From the NCBI RefSeq assembly GCF_030269925.1, contig NC_085121.1:8387501-8451500 (forward strand): DNA of 64,000 bases, read 5' to 3'. This stretch comes from Bombyx mori. Its lineage: Eukaryota > Arthropoda > Insecta > Lepidoptera > Bombycidae. The first letter of the stretch is position 1. Each line of letters opens with the position of its first letter. Below are positions 20,821 to 33,200 of this stretch, piece after piece. A model generated the notes under the pieces. That model was not told the origin of the DNA. It did no database searches and was given only the letters and a program-made list of their open reading frames with translations. The position numbers and the translations under genes are program-made.

Positions 20821-21803
20821 CTACTACTACTGTGCCGAACACAACTTCATTACTGTAAATAATACACTTAGTTCATTGCAGATGAAGATTTAGTGCCAAA
20901 TAATTGTATTACATAACTATGCGCCAAAATAAACGATGAATTAACACCATAGACTGATATAGAATGATTAACCACATGCATGCCTTAAAATTATTCAATA
21001 TCATTTAGATTCTAAACTTTAGAACGTATCATCTTATAATGATATTTAGTATTGCCATCCAGTTAGCTTTTACTAAGCTTTACTGGAGGTAGTATAACGA
21101 AGCTGCTATAGAAATTGTTTACATTCAGTGTGATATTTCTGAATAAAACTAAAAATGGATTCGTCGCCTCTAAGAAGAGTAAATCTGATGTAAACAGATC
21201 ATTTTATGCAATTTATTATTAAATTTCTGGTCTATTTTGTTGATTTACAATTAAAATTAGAGAGAGTTGAAATTGGTAGGTACTTGGTTGCTGAGAAAAG
21301 AATTCAAAGGTTTGAAATCGATGTGAGTATACTTCATGACGATAACCATTTACCATCAGGAGACCGTATGCTCATCTGCTTACACAGGGAATTAAAAAAA
21401 AGACTTCTGCTATATGTGGTAATTATAAAAGATAAGAACTGACCAGTTTCTCTATTGTTACTACAATTAATATTGTACGTTATCGTCACGTGGATCTTAC
21501 TTATGCTGATATAAGAATCGTAGGTAGGTGGTACTTGGTGTAAAAAATCCCAGTCTAATTTTTAAAAAAATCAGTAATATTCGTTTTTTTTTTGTTTTCT
21601 TTATTATTATGAATTTTCGACAAAAACAAATTGCTGATAAATGAAATATAACATAATAATATTATAAATAATATAATAAAATAACAAATATAAATGAAAA
21701 GTTTCTATAATTTTTAACCATTGGTTCAATATAAACCGCCGTTGTTAACAACCGAATTATATTCATACTTTAAATGGCCATTTTCATTCTTGGCTTTTCT
21801 TCG

Positions 21804-24800
21804 CTACCTTCCGGGATCGCTTTTTCTAAAGTGGTGATAATACTGGAGGAATTTGTCTCTGTTACCCCATACGTGAGAATAACCCCATTGGCACCATATA
21901 CTGAAAAATTATTTTGTTTTAATTAGTGTTCGTTTTAGTTGTAACTACAGTAAACTTTTTTGATACCCAACATTTTTTTATTGGAGTTTACTCCTTAAGA
22001 GTTGATTTCATTGAAAGCCGACTGTTGAATACGATAATTTAAGGTAGTAAATTGGAGTATTTTTTACAACAGTATACAAAAAGCGTTTTAAAAAAATATA
22101 TCTTATTAACTGAATTAAAAGTTGTTACCCCCAACTAGAGTCAGTATTATTTGCGTAAGATGATTTATGCATAACTAGCTTTTGCCCGCGACTCCGTCCG
22201 CGTGGAATAGTTACTTGGCATAACGCTAAATTTTACCCCCCACTTCATTTACGTAGAAAGTGAAAATATTTTTGAATTATAGAATGTTAAGGAGCCATTT
22301 AAACCCCTTATTTTGAAACATTCTTTATTGGTGCTCCACTTGTATTGGTCTTACCGTGATGTTATAGCCTATAGCCTTTCTCAATAAATGGGCTATCTAA
22401 CACTGAAAGAATTTTCAAATCGGACCAGTAGTTCCTGAGATTAGCGCGTTCAAACAAGCAAACTCTTCAGCTTTATAATATTTTTTAATGTGAAACATCT
22501 ATAGCCGTACGTAAAACCGATTTCTGGCGTGGCGACGCATGCCGTGGCGACGCGTCGCCATTCGCAATCGACTGTGCGATCCTTTCCCACTCGATCCGGC
22601 GTTAAGCCATCTCTCTCGCTACACTGAGCTCGGATACCTATAGTGTATACTCCGTAGTATTATTTACTACAGTACACATAGCCTGTGTTTTACTTGAAAA
22701 CAAATTATTTTTTCGTAATATTTTATTCTATCATTATGACGTATTTAGTTCCTATCACAAACTGTTCTTTTCTGCATATTACTTTTACAAAATAATGTCG
22801 ATGTTTCACATCTGCCAAGCGTCCCGTGACGGCTCACATTTTTTTTATGTGTAATATTTGTCCTTTTTGCGTTTATTTGTCTCCTTGCCGTTATTTCGTA
22901 TATTCAATCACAATCGCACTTAAAGAATAAACGCCAATAGCGCGTCGAACATGACGCACACAATTTAATTAAATTTACAACTACACTACATTAGACTTGT
23001 TAAAATAAATCACACTTTGCGACATGCACAAAAGCGAACATGGCCAAAGAGATTTCATACAGTATCGTCTACAAATACTATTTAATATGAACATAAATTC
23101 TTAACCTTCATACTTGTGCATTTTACTCACATTCCAAATATAGCTCCACCAAGATGAGCAGCATGATCAAAGAACTTCCAACCCAAGACAACACCAGCCA
23201 GATCTATTCCCATTATAACTTTGATTGCCTGTAATTTCGTATTACATAATAACTTATCATTGATACATTTATTTACTGGTGGTAGGACCTCTTGTTAGTC
23301 CGCACGGGTAGGTACCACCGCCCTGCATATTTCTGCCGTGAAGCAGTAATGCGTTTCGGTTTGAAGGGCGGGGCAGCCGTTATACCTATACTGAGACCTT
23401 AGAACTTATATATCAAGGTGGGTGGTTGTAGTTGTCTATGGGCTCCAATAACCACTTAACACCAAGTGGGCTGTGAGCTAGTCCACCCATATATGCAACA
23501 AAAAAAAATCGGGATGTATTGACAAAGAAGTTTAATTGTATATAATGTAACAATAAAAATCTGATGGGGGATGGTATTATTACTAACATATAGTGGTAGG
23601 GTCGTTGCTATCGGTTAGAAGGCGGTCGTCTATGCTATCATACATTTGAAATTTAAAAGCAAAAATGCAGCACCAACAGTAGCTGTTGGTTGTTCTTGTA
23701 ATGTTTTTCAGTTAATAATTCTACAAGGGCTTCGGTTGTACTCGTAGCAAGAACAGGTATAGTGCAGAAAAAAACATTTTCTTCATTGTAGGGACAAGAA
23801 ATTTTAGAAAGTGATTTATACTTGCAACACCTCAAATGTTGCAGTCATAATCTTACCTATATGAAATTATAATACTCACAGAACCAGCCGCAAAAGTGTA
23901 CATTGGTAAAAATATGATGCTTAGTTTTGTGTCGGGGTATTGCATACACACATAAGACAGCACTGACATGATTGCACCAGACTAAAAATAAAGTTAATTA
24001 TGATATGTTATTTGTTAGTAATAGTTTAATAAAAGTTTTAATAATCTACATCACATAAAAGTTCATATCTTTGAACTATTAAATAGAAATAATTAAGTTT
24101 ACATCTCAGAAAGTAGTACTTGTACTGTATTTACAGATATTGGGAATGCCCAGTATATTAATCCTGGCATTTAAAAAAAAAGTAATTTATTGAGAAACTT
24201 TAATTATTTAACTTACTGCTCCAAGGCTTAATCCTGGTTGATTTAGCATAACCTTGTAAAGAAAACTAGCAAAACTGCTTATGACACCGGCACTGAGATA
24301 CATGGCTGTAAATTGTTCTTTGCCCATTGAAGATAAAGCAGCTGTGAACAAAATAATCTTATATGTTCCAATACATATCTTTTTTTTGCACGCAAACAAC
24401 AACAACAACAAAACATTAAAATTTCACAACATTAAGTTTCACACAGACATTGCACGGGAAATATGACCAAATTATGCAATTGAATTTACAACAGACAACA
24501 TAGGCGTACTATATTTTTCATCAATGACATAAATACACAGGCAAACTTTTAATAATTAGGAAGTTAATGAGCCATGCTAATTTTTACCCATAGAGTATAC
24601 GAGAGTAGCACGAGTATAGTATGTAAGCAAAAATACTTTGATTGCACTTACCAGGCATGAAACTATAAAGAACATACATATTGGCAGCCAGGTGCAATGG
24701 TGAATAATGGCTGAATGTTGAAAGAACCATCGGAAGACATACTGCACCTAAAGAAATGTTTACAACACTAATTATCATATTTTCATCCAATAAATTTTTT

Positions 24801-26167
24801 TATAGTCAATTTGTGTAAATGTCTAAATATGAATACTATATGTACTGGAAAAGTGCAAGAGTATCACAGTAGATGTTGGATTTGGACTTAACCAAATATA
24901 GGAAAGTTACTTACCTCCTGAAGGATTGGAACAGAAGTATTTGACCATAAAAGGCTGTAGAGCTCTAATGCGCCATGCTCCAAATACTAGTAAGTTAGCA
25001 GCTAAAATTGGATAAAACACCTTCTCATTATCCCGTAGTGAGTTCCACCATTTTTTCAATGGACCAGGCTCTGATTTACTCTGTAATTGTTTATTTATTT
25101 TTATTATTATGATGTAGGTCTATGCAGTTTACTAAGTTTTACGTTGATGTGAGTAAAATTTACATTGCTATACACTTCTTTTCTCATCTTCTGATCATAG
25201 CCTGATAAACTATTATCATCTGTAGCCTAGCAAATGTTATGCCATTTACCTATGAATTTATTTTAAAATGAGAAAATTAAACCAGAGTAATGTTTGTTAT
25301 TTAAAGTAACAATATGAATTTATATTGTCTTATGAACAAGTTTTTTCAATAATGGTTGAATTCTGTTAAATTAAGTAACTGTAGATAAACAAAAAAAAAA
25401 TACTTTGAAATCCTTCCATAAAGTAATCTCTAAGCTCTAATCTCTAAATAGTATAACAATAAATTATATCCTCCTTCAATCTAAAATTATAATAATCGTT
25501 GATTTGTTTTATTCACATATGTGTTATTTATTATTTATTAATGTTCTATTTTATCCTCATAGTAAATTTTATATGAGAATTAAAAAAAATGTCTTAGAAA
25601 AAAGGTGTTAGCAGAAGTTAGCCCAGTTGTTTATGTAAGCTAGAGTGAGAAAAGATTCTTAGTGATTGAAAACTAGAGCCGTTACTAATATGTCGTTTTT
25701 TTTTTTAATAATTGCTTCACAAAATACCTTTAAAACATTGTTACCATTGTGCAACACACATTTACTAGTAACTTACAAAATGATGTAATACTTTTTTTTG
25801 TTGTGCAGTCAGCCACGTTCCTGGTCTTCGTAGTAGTGAAGAAGCGTGAACCCGTAGATTCTCATATTCCCATATTACACAGCCTAGTAAACTGGCTGCT
25901 GAGACCTGCAAGTTTTTAATTAGATTTACTGTTGTAGTTTCCTATTATACTAGCGAATTGTTCTTTTCACCAATACTTACTCCCACAGTAAAAATAAGCG
26001 GTTTCACTAATCCTTTCGCATGTAACGGGCCAGTTTCAATATGTAGATTTTCCAAAGGGTCAGGTTTCAGAGCTTGCCGCGAACCTCTTTTTGAATTGTG
26101 AAATGAATTACGGATCAATCGACCGTTCTTAGGTGGAAGCCAAACTTGATTGAATAGTGGTGGTTTG
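21804..26167 (-). CDS. PARL: PARL-type mitochondrial rhomboid protease, first exon not found
   Basis: Intramembrane serine protease of the inner mitochondrial membrane; in other animals it cleaves PINK1, PGAM5 and related substrates. Eight exons read on the minus strand: 25981-26167, 25777-25905, 24915-25080, 24652-24747, 24217-24341, 23880-23981, 23131-23228, 21804-21900. All joins keep phase, with GTAAGT or GTGAGT donors where present. Visible protein 332 aa; the human protein is 379. Landmarks: [17 protein letters not shown] (rhomboid HxxxN), LGASGAIMSV holding the catalytic Ser across an exon junction, and [12 protein letters not shown] holding the catalytic His. The 5'-most exon starts in phase 2 with [16 protein letters not shown]. 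At least one upstream exon with the Met and presequence is needed; I could not choose one. A Bm1 SINE lies antisense in one intron. Confidence 0.92.
22170..22480 (+). repeat. RTE-type interspersed repeat in a PARL intron
   Basis: Starts CTAGCTTTTGCCCGCGACTC, continues with CGCGTGGAATAGTTACTTGG and ends in GATTAGCGCGTTCAAACAAG then CAAACTCTTCAGCTTTATAA. This is the layout of a widespread insect repeat associated with RTE-class LINE tails. No coding part. Confidence 0.55.
22520..22562. repeat. GC-rich palindromic cluster
   Basis: GGCGTGGCGACGCATGCCGT then GGCGACGCGTCGCC, the latter a perfect 14-bp palindrome, with GTGGCGACGC repeated in tandem. It stands out from an AT-rich intron. Confidence 0.5.
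23272..23510 (+). mobile_element. Bm1-type SINE body, 5'-truncated
   Basis: Matches the body of the copy at 11938-12322 from TACTGGTGGTAGGACCTCTT to CAACAAAAAAAAA, lacking the tRNA-like head. Antisense within the PARL intron between exons at 23131-23228 and 23880-23981. Confidence 0.8.
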
Positions 26168-27344
26168 CTAAAATGGATCTTTAGTCAAATAACAATTATG
26201 TATACCAAATAATTCTTATTTCTAGAGCTCGTACCAAATATTTGCGGAAACATTTAAAGTTCTAGAAAACATTATTTACTTTATTTTAATTCAAATATTA
26301 CATTATTTATATCAGATAAGTATATTTTTAATGTACTTGTAGATATTAATTAAATAATAAATTTACAAAACGAAAAAAGAAGGAAATTTGAAAATAAAAT
26401 CCTTGTTTCTTTTTCCTTCAGTCGCACTGTCAGATATATGACAGATATGTGACAATTTAAATAAAAGGAATAATGGCATACTGCCAATCTTATATATTTT
26501 TTTGTATGATGAAATAATGTAGTCTTCCTATTTACACAATGAATCTCATCATTTCTCCACCGTGAGAGATTCGGTTTAAGTTTCAATTACATTGGGACCA
26601 TGGATATGGATATATAACAGAACGCACATGCACTTCTCATGACAGAGTGGCAAGATACGAAGATATAATAAATACTAAAGATAGTACATGCTCGCAAAAT
26701 CGGTTGGCAGCAAAGCTAAATATATTGGTAGGTATATTATGTGATAAGTTCATATTAAATATATGTTATGTAATAAATATGCTGGGATTCAAATCTAGCA
26801 GGCAGGTGCTATTTTTTCTAATGTGTTAAAGCACGACTTCTACTGTTCTACTAAGAAGGAATAACATTCTGTATTAATAACAAAAATGCCTATCACTGTC
26901 TACCCATTTTCGATAGGCAGCAGTATATTAGTCGCGCAGTAAGCACATATTTCATTAGAAAAATTAGCACCTGCCTGCGAGATTTGATCTATTAAATATC
27001 ATCTATTATATTATGGAATTTATAACAAGATCAAAAAAATTAATTCAAATTTGTATGCTTTGTGTGTATTTGTATGCTTTGCTTCCCAAGGGAAGCTGTT
27101 CCAACTTACGTGATTGTGATAAATTTGAGTTAACTTTTACAGTATCGAGTTATACCTAATACTTGCACTAAGCACACATGTAGGCCTAATTCATATATTT
27201 AAAAAAGTTTGTTAGGAAAGGATGGACAGGAAATAGCCATAGTACCTACTAGTAGCACAGTCGGACAGACTTTAAATATACTGTCATTTAAGATTCTCTT
27301 GCTTTTAAATGTAAATTACTGTACTGTAACTGTAAAATACGTGT
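26168..27344. other. PARL 5' flank with two SINE head fragments
   Basis: Should contain the missing PARL first exon and promoter, but no ATG with a phase-2 donor was found. At 26785-26822 and, inverted, 26952-26988 are two copies of a Bm1-like head (GGCAGGTGCTA then TTTTTCTAATG), which make a 37-bp inverted repeat. Nothing else recognised. Confidence 0.45.
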
Positions 27345-28325
27345 AACTCCCTCCTCCCCCAGCCGCATTCCTCATGTCTCAGGGTCGTGACCATCTTCCA
27401 TTATCCTTCTTGGGATGATGTTTCGCCATCTTCCCCTGTTCTCGCCGGTATGTATGGCATCGTAGACTGTGGTATCCAGAGTGGTGCGGATTTGGTCGAA
27501 CCAGTGCATCAGATTGCCTGCAATCGTTTGGATATTGAGCTGTCTTAAAATGGATGCGTTAGTCCGATATGATGTTCACGGGATTCGTAGCATCTTCCTC
27601 CAGCAACACATCTCGAAGGCGCCAATATGGCGGCGATCAGCTGATTTCATAGTTCAAGTCTCAGCACCATAGAGAAGGAATGAGAACACCAGAGTTCGAA
27701 CAAGTCTCATTTTGGTTTTAAGAGATATTTTTTATCTCTCCATGTTCTATGGAGCTGAGACATGGCACTCTTTGCTATGCCTATGCGCCGTCTAACATCA
27801 CCCTCACAAGATCCGTTGCTGCAGATATTAGCGCCCAAATAGATAAAAGTCCTCCAGTTTCTGTAGGTTGAGCGTGCCATTTGGTTCCCTCGATCTATCA
27901 CCATTATCTTTGGCTTCGACTTGTTTATGGTGAGGCCTAAGCGGCTGCTTACGCTTTCGTTTTTCTCCAAGAGTATATCCATCTGGAACTCACTAGCGGC
28001 CCCTAGAGTTGTGTTTTCGGCGTACCGATGGTTTGTGATTTTGGATCTACCGACGCATACACCACCACTCCAGTCGTCGAGAGTTTGTCTCATGATATAT
28101 ACACCGTAGGCACTAAAGAGAATGGGCGAGAGAATATAGCCCTGGCGTACCCCCTTTCCGAAACAGAATGATTTGGACATACTCTGATCTATTCTCCCAG
28201 AATACAGGCCGTGAGGCATGGCAATTAGGTGTTTTGGGACACCTATTTCAGCCAACAGCCTCCACAAGGACCTCCAATTCACAAAGTCGAAAGCCTTACT
28301 GTAGTTCACAAAACACAATATGACC
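27345..28325 (-). pseudogene. RTE-clade LINE reverse transcriptase fragment
   Basis: The minus-strand frame 27707-28318 reads VNYSKAFDFVNWRSLWRLL, FGKGVRQGYILSPILFSAYG and HRYAENTTLGAASEF; the last should be YADD, so a catalytic Asp pair is lost. Then LGLTINKSKPKIMVIDRGNQ and FIYLGANICSNGSCEGDVRRR follow, typical RTE/BovB-like order. After 27707 the reading continues in other frames with several stops (TRTGEDGETSSQ region) to about 27345. Truncated at both ends and dead. Confidence 0.8.
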
Positions 28326-30290
28326 GGCGTTTATGTAACCAGGGTTAAGTAATAATACAGGGCAGCCATCAAAACTCAGTATAAACTAGTCAAGTTTTTA
28401 AATTTCAACGAGGATAAGGAAACCCTTATAAAATTGGTAGCTTCATAGAGGGTTTGCCAATTTCTCCAATAGTTATAGCTGTTTTCGATCTGTTGAACCG
28501 TAAATAAGACTGTTTTGATCACTACTAAAACGATAAAATTGAAAATTAGTTCTAGTAGAATCTGGAAACTTAAAGAAGGAGTGATGCTATAAGAAGGATC
28601 CGAGATACATATTTCGCAGATTTCCAGTGAGAAAGTTACCTATTTAACCAGGATAACCTTATTGTAACGAAAACACTTTTTACATATATTTTTCCAAGAA
28701 TGTTTGTGATTGTTGCTATTATAGTTTGCTCTTGTGATCTTTTTATTTATTTTTCAAAAATTTTAATCAATTATAACTGACAATATGAGTTCTTGTAGAA
28801 GTTAAACTATTTTGGATTAATCTTCATAATTTGCTGCAATCAGTGTTTTATTACCAAGCAATATAATATCATACATGTGGTCATTACTAATTTACTGTTG
28901 AAAGTACAATACTTGCTTGCTGCGGCGTTAGCTTATGGTCAATTGTATGTATACTTTAATACGCGGAAATTATTACTTTCACTTATTTATGGAAAATGGA
29001 AAAAACTGAGAAAATTATCAACAAGTTTCTAATGTCCCTGTAAAAATCTGTCCGTACTTCGTAGTTATTTTATTTTTATACGTGGTTAGAACTACGGGGG
29101 AATTTTTATAGAACAAACAGTTTTATTGTGGAATTTTGTAGGGGTTGGATACTTGGAGACACCCTATTTTGCGCATGCTCTATTCATACAAAGGCCCGGT
29201 GGACCCCTTCGGCCCCTCGTCAACTTCAGTATACCGCTTAGACATTCAAGGTGAGAGACCCGTTCGTTTGCAAACAAAATTAAGGACTACAATATCCTAT
29301 CTCCGTTAAAAGTAAGTTCAGTTTTCTTATTAGAATTATTTCTAAAACTTACGATCTGATTAATTGGCGTTGACTTTTATTAACGAGTTGCGACATAAAC
29401 TCCACGAGGTAAAAATAATTTGCCTTGACTTGTCAACCGTTTTTATGTTTATTTTAGACGTTAAAGTGTCTAATAGGTTGCTGCCATCAAATGAACGATA
29501 TATTTTTGAAACTAGATAACAACGCAAGTTGATACTTACGTACCCCTTCGAGATTTTACCTCTAATGATTCTAGACTTAGTTTGTCAAATGGCGTCTTCG
29601 GAATTCTCGGCTAAATCGATATCGAGCCATGTGGTATTTTGCCGGTCATTACAAGAATGTAAAAATTAACTAAATTCCTAAAAGTTAAAGATCAGCTTTT
29701 TTAGTTAAACAAATTGTAACATCGTCATGCGATTCTCTAAATAAACATTATAAAACATAAAAATTACTTACATTGCTGTTTTCTAGTGTTTGAATACTGC
29801 ATTGGTACATACCGGACACGTTTTAGTTCCGTTTATTGAAATAAATTTTGAGAACAATTTTTAAAATGTATTTATTGTATGTGATGTATTTCTTTTCAGA
29901 AATGATGATAACACAGTTTCCAAGACCAAGCCTACTTTCCGAAAGACTTTTAAAACATCAAACCTTGTGACGCAAACCGATTTAAATCGTATTTATTTCC
30001 ATGTTGATTTCAACTTTTGTGAAATTGCTTTTACATCAGCATCTGTTTAACTTATAATTATTAAGTACGTAATTACAATCTATCTGCCATAATTTATATG
30101 TATTTACTTTGGAATAAAGTATATTTTCCAGATATTCCAAACTCGAATTCCGTTGGATTGTTATATTTAATAGTGGTGAATTTTAAGCAAAGCTTATTGT
30201 TAAAGTCAAGGTGCTATCGAAAATCATGTTAATTTTGAAATTTATGTGACTATAATGAATTTCTAAGGATAAAATAAAATAAAGGTCATT
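28326..30290. other. PiT 5' region with a possible non-coding exon
   Basis: No coding gene. At about 29205-29311 a GC-richer stretch ends CTCCGTTAAAA before GTAAGT (29312). A possible acceptor (ATTTCTAAG) ends at 30267, just before the first PiT coding exon. This fits a 5' UTR exon near a promoter, but another acceptor (TTTCTTTTCAG, about 29899) exists and transcript data would be needed to choose. The rest is AT-rich with no known repeat. Confidence 0.3.
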
Positions 30291-33200
30291 ATGGAACCGT
30301 ACTCGAACGATTTATTATGGTTGGTCGTAAGTGGGTTTGTAGTTGCTTTCATTTTGGCATTTGGCATCGGTGCGAACGACGTGGCAAACTCTTTTGGGAC
30401 CAGTGTAGGTTCAAAGGTGTTGACTCTTACTCAAGCTTGTATTCTGGCTACCATTTTTGAAATTGCCGGAGCTGTACTCATTGGTAAGCTACCATATTTG
30501 TACACAATATCTATTTAATATACAAATAAACTCTAGTAATGAAACCTTTTAAAAAATAACGATGATTATTTTCCCATCTTTTGCATTGGAATCCCTTTTC
30601 TTAAAATCGATAACAACGTTCTGTTTTTTTTTTATTGCTTATGTGTGTGGACGAGCCACAGCCCACCGGATGTTAAGTGGTTACTGGATCCCATAGACAT
30701 CTACAACGTAAATGCCCCACATACCTTGAGATATAAGTTCTAAGGTCTCAGAATAGTCACAACGGCTGCCCCACCCTTCAAACCGAAACGCATTTCTGCT
30801 TCAGGGCAGAAATAGGCGGGGTGGTGGTACCTACCCGTGCGGACTCACAAGAAGTCCTACCACCAGTAATTACGCAAATTATAATTATGATATCGTACAC
30901 TTATCCGTTTGTGAGGTTTTAGGTGTGGGTCATTTTCATTTGGCTTAGATATTTTTGTTTCTAAATATTATTATATTATAGTGTTTTGTATATTAACGTG
31001 ATCGTTAATTTCAGGATATAAAGTTTCGGATACTATGCGGAAGGGTATACTTGATGTATCATTATACGCGGATGGCGGCGAGAAGCTTCTTGCGGCCGGG
31101 TGTTTGGCTGCTCTTATAGCCGGGGCGACTTGGCTTATTCTTGCTACCGCTCTACGATTACCCGTATCCGGGACACATTCCGTAGTCGGCGCTACAGTAG
31201 GGTTCACTCTTACTGCGAAGGGACCCATCGGAGTACGCTGGTCTACCTTAGGAGCGATTGGTTGGTTCAAATAATGACTCATCGATTCAAATGTTTCTCT
31301 GTATTCATGATACGTTTTTATTTGTGCATAGTCTAAAAAACATATTAAAATTTCTAAAAAATAACTAGTTTTATCTTGTTATTATGACGACCTGTAAAAA
31401 CAGACAAAAAAAAACAAATTAATAGATAAAACAAATGCCGCTAATTTTTTGCATCCATTATTATCGTCAGTTAATTAATACAGTTTGACAAATACGATTT
31501 TGAATTGACCGTCTGAAAATTTTATGAATGTGGTTTTTTAACGTACAGTTTTTCGAAGTCTTCGGTTTGCATATTATCAGAAACTGATAATCCATAGGAG
31601 TGAGTAGACCGATCTGCAATTTGAAATGCAAACAATCCAAGCTAATTACTTATTCTCAATAATAATAATTTATATTTTTAGTGTTATCGTGGTTTATATC
31701 TCCGGTACTAAGTGGAACGGCGTCGGCGCTTCTTTTCTGGCTAGTTCGCCGGTTCATTCTGCGTGCTCCACAACCCTTGAAAGCAGGTCTGCGAGCATTG
31801 CCTTTCTTCTATGGTGCCACAATAGCTGTCAACGTAATTAGCGTTGTGCTCGATGGGCCGAAGTGTAAATATTATTTTACTATTTACATCCAATTTCATT
31901 GAGATGAGTTATAAATATAAATATCCCAGAAATATTGTTTTCAGTGCTTGCTATGGATGCAATTCCATTGTGGATTGCTTTGACCGGGTCCATCACATTG
32001 GGATTGGTGGTCGCCATTTGCGTACGTTTGTTTCTTGTACCTTACTACCGACGTGAGCTTGTTCAACCACCAGTCAACTTTTCCATGGGACTATCTAACG
32101 GTACTTTGAACAACGATGGTAATTATGTTTAAAATAAGTAATTAAATTTTATGAAAACATACCTGATTATTGCAGAAACAACACCGGTTAATACTCCGAC
32201 GCATTCCAATAAAAACAATGTACCGCAAAGACCTACGTCTTTGATATCTGAAGATGGGAAAGTTCTGGAAGTGATTACTGAAAGTGCTGAAATGGTCACA
32301 TTAAGTGATATTGATAAAATGTCAGTGGACGTCCGCGGGATGAATGCGAGGAATCGTGCTCTCTTGGCCACCATGGATGATTGCAGTGTTTTATCTAGGA
32401 GCCTAAGTCCACCCAATAAGTCTCGGCTGCAACTTATTGATGCAGATCCACAAATTAATACTCTGAAATATATTGATGAGACTATAAGCTGTTGCAAGAG
32501 CTTAGATTCAGCTCAGCTAGCTGGAATGGGTGAGAGTTATGATTCTAAAAATGGTTTCTTGGGGGGATCGTGTGATACTATCGCTCGAGGAGATTTTGAT
32601 CGACTGGCTGTTACACGAGCGCTTCCTGGTAACGTTGACTTCGATACACCACCTCCTCGGATCGAGAAGGTAATTAAGATAACATTTTGACCTAGCCACA
32701 CTTAAGATTTAGATGAAGTTTATAGTTATTTTTAAAGTTATGTTTAAAAACTGCCTTTCTAATAATTGCGTGTCCCAAAATTGTAATTGCGGAACTACCT
32801 GGTGGTAGGACCTCTTGTGAGTCCGTTCGGGTAGGTACCACCGCCTTGCCTATTCCTGCCGTGAAGCAGTAATGCGTTTCGATTTGAAGGGTGGGGCAGC
32901 CGTTGTAACTATACTTGAGACCTTAGAACTTATATCTTAATGTGGGTAGCGCATTTACATTGTAGATGTCTATGGGCTCCAATAACCACTTAACACCAGG
33001 TGGGCTGTGGGCTCTTCCACCCATCTAAGCAATAAAAAAAAAACCTTAACTAACTAGAGCTCTAAGCAAAGCTGGTTTTATAAATTGTTTTTTTTAGGCC
33101 CCGAGCGGTGGTAGCGCTTGGAGTATCGAGCGAGAGAGTAAGCGATTACCTGCCATCACGCCCAACTCGAGCGCAGCGCCCTTATTGCGAGCGACGTCGC

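Noticed and set aside
26222..26260. ATG near 26254 (minus) as PARL first exon
   Set aside because: None of the possible donors after it gives the phase 2 that the next exon requires.
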